Below, piece by piece: positions 29,189-34,859 of a stretch of DNA of 34,859 nt (position 1 is the first letter of the stretch; the number at the start of each line of letters is the position of its first letter). The translations under genes and the position numbers were made by a program. The notes below the pieces were generated by a model. It was given only the letters and a program-made list of their open reading frames with translations, was not told the origin of the DNA and did not search any database. The stretch is from a virus. The stretch covers positions 1 to 34,859 of the IMG/VR virus record IMGVR_UViG_3300044843_000284; one strand, 5' to 3'.

Positions 29189-29882
29189 CGGCGATACGGG
29201 GCAGGTTGGGGAAACCTCGCCTGCCCCCAATTCCGTTGCCATCGTGGCGATGGGATTGAGCAATGTTGATTACCTGCTTACGGCAGCCCAGAATGGGAAC
29301 CGTAAGTTCTTCGATGAGGTCTGGGGCATCAATGTGATGACCGACATCATCCAGTGCGACCGGGGCTTTTTGATGGACCCGTTATCGTTTTTTCTGAACG
29401 ACCCGCGCACTGAAAAGCATCTGTATGGGAATTATAAAGACTGGCTTTCGCGCTGCACGGTTCCGGTTTACAGCAGCATTGCCGATCCAGAGTTCCCTTG
29501 TATTGTTGAGTACCCGCTGGAAGACGTTATCAACACGCTCCAATCGTCGTATTTCAGCAACACTGTCGCCTATGCAGTCGCGTTGGCGATCCACATCGGG
29601 GTTAAGGAACTGTATATGTTCGGCTGCGACTATAATTACGGCGGCAACAACAGGGCCTTTGAAGATGGACGCGGATGCGTCGAGTTCTACCTGCGTGCGG
29701 CGCAGGAGCGCGGAATCACAGTGAACATTGCGGCCAATTCGTCGCTGCTGGATACCAACAAGAAGCCCGCGCATAAAATGTACGGCTACCCCTTCGAAGT
29801 GGAAGTGGCCGAAGATCAGGACAACCCAGGCAAGGTTAAGGTGATCCGTCACCTCGACAAGCCGATGGCTTGGAAGCCGTAG
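29169..29882 (+). CDS. MptE/DUF115-like protein in the structural module (237 aa)
   Basis: A 237-residue, probably enzymatic alpha/beta protein. AIVAMGLSNVDYLLTAAQNG starts a Rossmann-like domain; DEVWGINVMTDIIQCD, YFSNTVAYAVALAIHIGVKE, LYMFGCDYNYG and CVEFYLRAAQERGITVNI follow. The NT-x-AYA-x-ALA ... L-x-GCDY arrangement resembles MptE-like/DUF115 proteins, which include sugar and pterin phosphotransferases. In a virion gene cluster it might modify a tail protein or a host surface glycan. The start at ATG 29169 avoids a long, Arg-rich, improbable extension. Confidence 0.65.
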   Translation: MAQTKPNGDTGQVGETSPAPNSVAIVAMGLSNVDYLLTAAQNGNRKFFDEVWGINVMTDIIQCDRGFLMDPLSFFLNDPRTEKHLYGNYKDWLSRCTVPVYSSIADPEFPCIVEYPLEDVINTLQSSYFSNTVAYAVALAIHIGVKELYMFGCDYNYGGNNRAFEDGRGCVEFYLRAAQERGITVNIAANSSLLDTNKKPAHKMYGYPFEVEVAEDQDNPGKVKVIRHLDKPMAWKP

Positions 29883-29893
29883 GAGACAAGACG

Positions 29894-30289
29894 ATGGCTG
29901 ACGCAGTTGCTACTCAAATCCTTGCTGATGCTGATGGCTACGCCATCCTGAAGTTCACGAACATTTCTGATGGCACCGGAGAAAGTGCCGCGCTCAAGGT
30001 GGATGTGTCCGCCCTGGCCGAGAGCAGCAACGGGAAAGCCTGCAGCGCCGTGACGATTGATGAAATCTATGCGGCCACTGACGGCATGGGCGTAGATATC
30101 TTGTGGGACGCAACGACCGATGTTCTGGCCTTCCACATCCCGCAAAATGTCATGTACGAAATGAACATGTGCGGCCCCCTAGTCAACAACGGGGGGTCTG
30201 GTAAAACCGGCGACGTGCTGTTTACCACCACGGGGCACACGTCCGGCGACCGCTACACCGTCATCTTGAAGATGCGGAAGATTTACTAA
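29894..30289 (+). CDS. Head/tail structural protein of unknown function (131 aa)
   Basis: A 131-residue beta-rich protein (MADAVATQILADADGYAILK, FTNISDGTGESAALKVDVSAL, TGDVLFTTTGHTSGDRYTVI) with ribosome-binding site GGAGACA before the ATG. Small beta proteins in this place are often head-completion or decoration proteins. Its stop TAA shares one base with the next ATG. No specific family recognised. Confidence 0.7.
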   Translation: MADAVATQILADADGYAILKFTNISDGTGESAALKVDVSALAESSNGKACSAVTIDEIYAATDGMGVDILWDATTDVLAFHIPQNVMYEMNMCGPLVNNGGSGKTGDVLFTTTGHTSGDRYTVILKMRKIY

Positions 30290-30516
30290 TGCCGAGCGCC
30301 TCGTCCAAGCAGCACCGCTTTATGCAAGCCGTCGCGCATAGCCCGGCTTTTGCTAAGAAGGTCGGCGTTCCCGTTGCTGTCGGCAAGGAGTTCACCGCAG
30401 AGGATAAGAAGCTGCGCAAGGCGTTCGCCAAGGGCGGCCATGTGGCTGCGCTCGTGAAGCGGGGCTTCCCGACGAACCAAGCGCGGTGCATGCACGCATA
30501 CGGAAAGAAGGGCTAG
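30289..30516 (+). CDS. Small basic phage protein (75 aa)
   Basis: A 75-residue, Lys-rich protein: MPSASSKQHRFMQAVAHSPA, then KKVGVPVAVGKEFTAEDKK, and GGHVAALVKRGFPTNQARCM. The SSKQHRFM-x-AVAH-x-PAFAKKVG opening is a pattern common in short proteins of unknown function in podovirus-like phages. It starts in a TAATG overlap. It may bind DNA or an acidic virion protein. Confidence 0.75.
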   Translation: MPSASSKQHRFMQAVAHSPAFAKKVGVPVAVGKEFTAEDKKLRKAFAKGGHVAALVKRGFPTNQARCMHAYGKKG

Positions 30517-30519
30517 AAA

Positions 30520-31572
30520 ATGGCGACTTCCGGGACAGTAGGCCAGACAGCGTTCAACGTCCAGGCGATGATTGAAGCCGCTATCCGCCGTTCTGGGATG
30601 AAGGCCGACTCTATTGGCGCGGAAACCGCCATGATCGCCCGCACCAACCTTTACCTATACCTCTCGCACTTGGCAAATCAGGGCGTGAACCTCTGGTGCT
30701 TGGATAAGCAAATCCTTGCCGTGTACCCTCAACAATACGTCTACGATCTGCCTGTCGGGACCATCGACGTCCTGAACTGCAATTATCGCTCGCTGACGCG
30801 CATAAGCGGGGGAACCCCGGCTAGCGCTGCGGGTGGCACCGCTGCGAACGCCTTTGATGGCGACACGACCACTGCCTGCACCCAGACCTCCACTCTCGGA
30901 AACATCAGCTATGATGCCGGGATCGCTACGCAGGTCACAACGGTTGGGTATCTGCCTCATGCGTCGGCTACGCTGACGTTGGTCTTCGAATATTCGACCG
31001 ACAACAGCACCTGGACGACCGCAAAGACGGTTGCGTCGCAGGCCTACGCTGCGGGGCAGTGGTATTGGGCCGATTTGACCTTGAACACCGAGGCCCGGTA
31101 TTGGCGCGTCCGCGCCGCTGCTGGGACGCTGGATGCTGCGGAAGTGTTCTTTGGCAATACCCCTGCCGAGATTGTGATGTCCAGGCTGAACCGCGATGAT
31201 TACGTGGCGCTGCCTAACAAGGCCACCACAGGTCGGGCGCTTCAGTTTTGGTTTGACCGCCAACGCACACAACCTAGAATGTGGGTGTGGCCTGTCCCGA
31301 CCGATACGTTCGAACAGATCATCGCTTGGCGGCATCGCCACATCGAAGACGTCGGTGCGCTAACGAATGACGTTGAAATTCCGCAGCGGTGGTTGGAAGC
31401 AGTCACCATGCACCTTGCCTGGAAGCTGGCGCTGGAAACCCCAGGTGCTGACATGCAGCGCCTATCCTACCTTAAGCAGTTGGCTGAGGAGGAGGAATTT
31501 GAAGCGTCGAATGAAGAGCGAGACAACAGCCCGATTTACTACAACCCTGCAATTATAGCGTACACAAAATGA
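30520..31572 (+). CDS. Head-tail adaptor / tail tubular protein A-like, with discoidin-like insert (350 aa)
   Basis: The helical first part (NVQAMIEAAIRRSGMKADSI, AETAMIARTNLYLYLSHLAN) and the last part (YVALPNKATTGRALQFWFDR, WRHRHIEDVGALTNDVEIPQ, MHLAWKLALETPGADMQRL) match the general plan of podovirus adaptors such as tail tubular protein A. Between them (about 100-215) is a separate beta domain: GTPASAAGGTAANAFDGDTT, YSTDNSTWTTAKTVASQ, WADLTLNTEARYWRVRAAA, which has the order of discoidin/F5-8-type carbohydrate-binding modules. The insert could bind host sugars from the tail surface. ATG at 30520 follows AAGAAGGGC. Confidence 0.78.
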   Translation: MATSGTVGQTAFNVQAMIEAAIRRSGMKADSIGAETAMIARTNLYLYLSHLANQGVNLWCLDKQILAVYPQQYVYDLPVGTIDVLNCNYRSLTRISGGTPASAAGGTAANAFDGDTTTACTQTSTLGNISYDAGIATQVTTVGYLPHASATLTLVFEYSTDNSTWTTAKTVASQAYAAGQWYWADLTLNTEARYWRVRAAAGTLDAAEVFFGNTPAEIVMSRLNRDDYVALPNKATTGRALQFWFDRQRTQPRMWVWPVPTDTFEQIIAWRHRHIEDVGALTNDVEIPQRWLEAVTMHLAWKLALETPGADMQRLSYLKQLAEEEEFEASNEERDNSPIYYNPAIIAYTK

Positions 31573-31847
31573 GCGCCACCGGGGAAAAGAGCATTGCCAT
31601 TTGTGATCGGTGTCACGTTAAGATGCCGTACACAAAGCTGCGCTCGGATGGTAACTCCCCAGGCTTGAAGGTGTGCCCAGACTGCTGGGACACGAAAGAC
31701 CCCTACAGGTTGACCGCCCGTAAGACGGAACAAATGTCTCTGCAACATGCGCGACCAGATCGTCCTATAAGCGCGGACTCCGCGTACTTGCTGGACAACT
31801 ACGATGCCATCATTAACTTCGGCGAAGATAGGTTAGTCAATGGCTGA
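31569..31847 (+). CDS. Small zinc-ribbon protein in the tail module (92 aa)
   Basis: A 92-residue protein with two CxxC pairs, ICDRCHVKM and VCPDCWD, that would bind one zinc ion, followed by [18 protein letters not shown]. It overlaps the adaptor stop as ATGA and the fibre start by 8 bases. Such short ribbons occur next to tail adaptor genes in related phages; the role is unknown, possibly a tail assembly factor. Confidence 0.75.
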   Translation: MSATGEKSIAICDRCHVKMPYTKLRSDGNSPGLKVCPDCWDTKDPYRLTARKTEQMSLQHARPDRPISADSAYLLDNYDAIINFGEDRLVNG

Positions 31848-33342
31848 TATTCAGGTTTCACAACTCCCTATCGTCGCATCGGTTGATCCGACCGACACCA
31901 CTATCGTTGTTCACAACGGGGTGATCGGTCAGGCTAGCGTAACCGCGTTTGCCGCGTCACCGCTCAATCAGTCTATCTTGACCGCCAATTCGGAGACCCT
32001 CGCCGGTGCGCGTAGGTTTTCCGTCGGGACCGGATTAGCCACTGCTGACGGCGGAGCAGGGGGTACGTTTACCGTATCGCTGGATAATAGTGGGGTTACG
32101 GCAACGTCCTATGGCTCGGCCACCGCTGTCGGAACCTTCACTGTGAATGCCAAGGGGCAGGTTACTGCCGCCTCGGACGTAACCATCACACCAGACTGGT
32201 CATCGATTTCTGGAACCCCTACGACCCTTGCTGGATACGGGATCACGAACGCGCAGCCGCTTGACCCTACATTGACCGCGCTTTCTGGGCTTGATGCCAC
32301 TGCTGGCTTGGTTGTTGAGACTGCTGCGGATACGTTTACGAAAAGAACGCTGACCGGCACGGCAAACCAGATAGCGGTAGCTAACGGTGATGGCGCGGCG
32401 GGTGCTCCCACGTTCTCGATTGCTGACAATGTGGTGCTGCCTGGGACGGGGGGCGTTCAGGTGCCAAGTGGCACGACTTCCCAGCAGGCAGGAGCAAGCG
32501 GAACCTTTAGGTACAACACAGACACCAGCCTGTTTGAAGGGAAGTCTGGCGGTTCATGGGTGCCCTTCTCGCCAAGCACTGGAACGGTTTCTTCTGTTGG
32601 TCTGGCGCTCCCCGTTGAGTTCACGATAAGCGGCTCGCCTGTCACAACGTCCGGCACTCTAACCGGGGCGTGGGCCGACCAAGCCGTAAACCTCGTTTTT
32701 GCCTCGCCCAATGGCGCAACGGGTGCCCCGGCATTCCGGTCGCTTGTTGCTGCTGATATCCCAGCGCTGTCTTACTTGACCGCTACCGGCGACGGTTCAG
32801 GGCTGACGGGCATTACAGCTTCCCAGGTGGGCGCTCTGACCGCCACTGGCAATGGTTCCGGCTTGACAGGCATCACTGCGTCACAAGTTGGGGCAATCAC
32901 GACGACGCTGACGGCTGGCGCTATCCTGGTTGGTAGCGGCTCGAACGTGGCGACCTCCGTTGCCATGTCTGGGGACGCTGGTATCACCGCCACCGGATAC
33001 GTGACTGTCTCTGCGTTCAGCGGCGGCACGGCGTTCGGCTCGATGGCCGCGCAAACTGCTAGCGGTGTCTCGATCACTGGTGGCTCGATCACGGCAACGT
33101 CGATCACGCTTGGGGGCGCTTCTGTCCAGACCGCCACGGGTTCGGGTAGCGGCCTAACCGGGATCACGGCGACTCAGGTAGGTGCTTTGGGCACGACACT
33201 CAACAGCGCCAAGATTTTTGTTGGCAACGGCTCCAATGTGGCAACGGCTGTTTCTGTGTCTGGTGACGCCACGATTGACAACACTGGGGCGATGACGACT
33301 GACAAAACCCAAGTGCAGCTATCTGGCTACTGGTTCGCGTAA
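31840..33342 (+). CDS. Tail fibre / receptor-binding protein with internal repeats (500 aa)
   Basis: A 500-residue Ala/Gly/Thr/Ser-rich fibre protein. The N-terminus ([19 protein letters not shown]) is typical of the tail-attachment end. The shaft has repeated motifs: [20 protein letters not shown], then three copies of ATG[D/N/S]GSGLTGITA[S/T]QVGA, and a pair of longer repeats ([20 protein letters not shown] and [20 protein letters not shown]). It ends abruptly in LSGYWFA with no chaperone domain. It probably forms trimeric fibres, with later genes encoding further fibre parts. Confidence 0.88.
   Translation: MADIQVSQLPIVASVDPTDTTIVVHNGVIGQASVTAFAASPLNQSILTANSETLAGARRFSVGTGLATADGGAGGTFTVSLDNSGVTATSYGSATAVGTFTVNAKGQVTAASDVTITPDWSSISGTPTTLAGYGITNAQPLDPTLTALSGLDATAGLVVETAADTFTKRTLTGTANQIAVANGDGAAGAPTFSIADNVVLPGTGGVQVPSGTTSQQAGASGTFRYNTDTSLFEGKSGGSWVPFSPSTGTVSSVGLALPVEFTISGSPVTTSGTLTGAWADQAVNLVFASPNGATGAPAFRSLVAADIPALSYLTATGDGSGLTGITASQVGALTATGNGSGLTGITASQVGAITTTLTAGAILVGSGSNVATSVAMSGDAGITATGYVTVSAFSGGTAFGSMAAQTASGVSITGGSITATSITLGGASVQTATGSGSGLTGITATQVGALGTTLNSAKIFVGNGSNVATAVSVSGDATIDNTGAMTTDKTQVQLSGYWFA
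32782..33186 (+). repeat. Three 18-residue repeats inside the tail fibre gene
   Basis: Repeat copies encoded at 32782-32835, 32842-32895 and 33133-33186 read [13 protein letters not shown](S/T)QVGA. The first two are almost adjacent; the third is about 240 bases on. The DNA copies differ mainly at third codon positions, so the repeat is kept at protein level and is probably a structural shaft unit. Confidence 0.85.
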
Positions 33343-33395
33343 CAACTATTGATCAGCGCAAATGCGCGGGTTAAAATGGGTCAAGGAGAATATCA

Positions 33396-33749
33396 ATGGC
33401 ACTCACTAAAATCCCCTTTTCGGGTTCTACTCATGGCCGCCCCGTTCTTGTCGCCTCGACGGCCACTGGCGCGGGCACCACGATTCACACTGCGCAAGCC
33501 ACCACAACGGATGGTCTGGGCGATGAAGTCGTGATGTATGCCTACAATAGTAACAGCACCGCCGAAACGGTGACGGTGGGCTTTGGCGGCACGACCGATC
33601 CCGACGACCTGATCAAGGTGAGCGTGCCCGCCAATACCTACGTGACCGTCCTGAGCGGCCTGTTGCTGCGTAATGCGCTTGTCGTCAAGGCGTTCAGCAC
33701 GACGGCCAGCAAGGTCAACATCAGCGGCTATGTGATCAGGAGCAGCTAA
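33396..33749 (+). CDS. Small tail/fibre-associated protein (117 aa)
   Basis: A 117-residue beta-rich protein starting MALTKIPFSGSTHGRPVLVA with VPANTYVTVLSGLLLRNALV and NISGYVIRSS. Good ribosome-binding site (AAGGAGA). The pattern (repeated strand-turn-strand, no charged clusters) fits a tail tip or fibre-cap protein. A promoter-like TTGATC/TTAAAA pair 16 bases apart lies in the gap before it (33350-33377), which is weak. Family not recognised. Confidence 0.7.
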   Translation: MALTKIPFSGSTHGRPVLVASTATGAGTTIHTAQATTTDGLGDEVVMYAYNSNSTAETVTVGFGGTTDPDDLIKVSVPANTYVTVLSGLLLRNALVVKAFSTTASKVNISGYVIRSS

Positions 33750-33750
33750 G

Positions 33751-34413
33751 ATGGACTTGGCAACCCGCACACCCCCTGGGACGAAAGTTGGACGCCCAGC
33801 CGATAATTTTGGCACAGCCGCGTATCTGGATGTCGGCACCGCCGCTAGCAAAGTCGTTCAGCTTGACGGGGCGGCGAAACTCCCTGCGGTCGATGGGTCG
33901 CAGTTGACGAATCTTCCAACGTCAAGCAAATATGCGCAATATCGTGTTACAGATAGCACAGACGTGACCGTATCCACCGCATGTTCTGCTGGCGGTGTAA
34001 ATGTCGGATCGGGCCAGTCGATTACGCTGGCTGCTGGTGACATGCTGCGAGTGACGCTCGTGCAGGCGGATTACACGTCAACGGTGAACAATGGGGCGCG
34101 GCTTGGCATTCTTCTCGACGTTGCCGGAACTGTCTATGCTGTTCTTGCCAACAGCCGCTACGCCCCCATTGCTACCGCCAATAACAACACCGTTATAAGC
34201 GGCGGAAACGATATGGTGACATACGCATTGGACACCGGGGGAAAGTTCGAAGTCCTATTTGACGTGACGCAGCTTGGAATGGCTACCGGCGCACAAACCG
34301 TGCAAATCAAGGTTGGAAAAACGGCAGCGGCGGCCAATGACGACACGTTTGTGCTGAAGGGAACGACTGCCAGCCGACCGACAACTTTTCTCCTCGAACA
34401 TCTGAAGGCGTAA
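33751..34413 (+). CDS. Tail fibre protein (220 aa)
   Basis: A 220-residue fibre-like protein. The N-terminal part carries GTAAYLDVGTAASKVVQLDG and AAKLPAVDGSQLTNLP, elements very common in phage tail fibres between the attachment end and the shaft. The rest is a beta-sandwich-like domain (VGSGQSITLAAGDMLRVTLV, GKFEVLFDVTQLGMATGAQT) that may bind the receptor. It starts one base after the preceding stop. Confidence 0.8.
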   Translation: MDLATRTPPGTKVGRPADNFGTAAYLDVGTAASKVVQLDGAAKLPAVDGSQLTNLPTSSKYAQYRVTDSTDVTVSTACSAGGVNVGSGQSITLAAGDMLRVTLVQADYTSTVNNGARLGILLDVAGTVYAVLANSRYAPIATANNNTVISGGNDMVTYALDTGGKFEVLFDVTQLGMATGAQTVQIKVGKTAAAANDDTFVLKGTTASRPTTFLLEHLKA

Positions 34414-34417
34414 GACC

Positions 34418-34762
34418 ATGGCCGATATAAATAACGTGCTTCTGTGGAAATTCCCAGATAGCGTTTTGCGTCGATCACTGACTGAGTTCGACGGATCGAC
34501 GGGATATCGTGGTGAGTTTTTCCAGTTCGCGGAGGGTTTCGTCCCGCCTAACTCGGACGAATTCATCGCAATCGAGGACGCCTATAAAGCGTTTATCGAC
34601 GCAGCTAATGCGAACGCCAGCATTAAAGCTCAGATCGCCACGCTCGAAGCATCTTGCACTGAGCGCCGCTGGCGTGAAGCCATTGAGACTGAGGCTGGCA
34701 AAGCGTGGCTGCTGGACGTCAACGTCAAGATCGCCGCGCTTCGTGCGCAGCTTGTGTCATGA
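34418..34762 (+). CDS. Hypothetical tail-module protein (114 aa)
   Basis: A 114-residue protein starting MADINNVLLWKFPDSVLRRS. The first half contains aromatic residues and FQFAEGFVPPNSDEFIA; the second half is helical (DAYKAFIDAANANASIKAQI, then REAIETEAGKAWLLDVNVKI). It may be a fibre-assembly or tail-associated protein. It overlaps the next start as ATGA. No family recognised. Confidence 0.7.
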   Translation: MADINNVLLWKFPDSVLRRSLTEFDGSTGYRGEFFQFAEGFVPPNSDEFIAIEDAYKAFIDAANANASIKAQIATLEASCTERRWREAIETEAGKAWLLDVNVKIAALRAQLVS

Positions 34763-34859
34763 CGGAGGACGAACTCCGCGCTGATTTGAAAACGATCCTC
34801 TCGATGTTGGCCGAGGGGAATAAGAAGTTCATAGAGGCGGATCGTATTCGCAAGGAGAT
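34759..34859 (+). CDS. Partial gene running off the window, helical charged product
   Basis: The frame starts at ATG 34759 in an ATGA overlap and is open to the window end; about 33 residues are seen: MTEDELRADLKTILSMLAEG, then NKKFIEADRIRKE. These are amphipathic, charged helices. A lysis-cassette or tail accessory protein is possible; too little is seen to say. Confidence 0.6.
   Translation, partial: MTEDELRADLKTILSMLAEGNKKFIEADRIRKE

Overview
The window is part of a tailed double-stranded DNA phage (Caudoviricetes) or prophage. The genes are dense, coding is GC-rich, and most gene junctions are ATGA, TGATG or TAATG overlaps. The host is probably an alphaproteobacterium. I infer this from family resemblance (a GapR/DUF2312-like protein, a DUF7220-like membrane protein, HTPGP-type small phage proteins), not from any host marker. 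Neither end is a natural genome end: the left edge is a hexanucleotide repeat and the right edge cuts a gene. Lysis genes, the rest of the tail and any internal virion proteins are not in view.

Layout. (1) 1-9620, minus strand, the leftward early/replication arm. Reading away from the control region it encodes an SNF2-type helicase, a DUF6378-like protein, a cytosine-C5 DNA methyltransferase with a second long reading frame nested inside it, a Cas4-like Fe-S nuclease, a probable ssDNA-binding protein, a family A DNA polymerase with a proofreading domain, a GapR-like protein, small DNA-binding and membrane proteins, and a cluster of small accessory genes with three HTPGP paralogues and two very short hydrophobic peptides. 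(2) 9621-9761, a divergent control region with promoter-like, operator-like and AT-rich repeat elements. (3) 9762-14130, plus strand: a short beta-clamp-like protein, a small possible ribbon-helix-helix protein, a prim-pol/RecA-type helicase fusion, an inverted-repeat-rich stretch ending in a terminator, a RuvC-like resolvase and a zinc-finger protein. (4) 14230-16084: terminator, promoter, small serine recombinase, a perfect 14-bp inverted repeat, an XRE regulator, and a terminase small-subunit-like protein with its own XRE domain. (5) 16084-34859, plus strand, the packaging and virion genes: intein-containing large terminase, ADP-ribosyltransferase-like polyvalent protein, portal, GroES-like co-chaperonin, scaffold candidate, head decoration protein, major capsid protein, a homing-type endonuclease, a head-tail adaptor with a discoidin-like insert, and tail fibre proteins. 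One minus-strand gene (18636-19037) sits inside this arm like a moron.

How it fits together. Prim-pol helicase, PolA, SSB-like protein, SNF2 helicase, Cas4-like nuclease, clamp-like protein and RuvC form a nearly self-contained replication/recombination set. The recombinase and XRE regulators suggest a temperate or plasmid-like phase. The most unusual points are the intein at the terminase P-loop, whose canonical splicing would leave two extra residues in the Walker A motif; the reading frame overprinted on the methyltransferase; the inverted repeat that contains the ribosome-binding site of the XRE gene and shares a TGTCCC core with the repeats upstream of ruvC; the clamp-like protein beside a family A polymerase; and the terminator that buries the ribosome-binding site of the endonuclease gene after the capsid gene. 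All functional names come from motif reading and memory of protein families; no database search was run.
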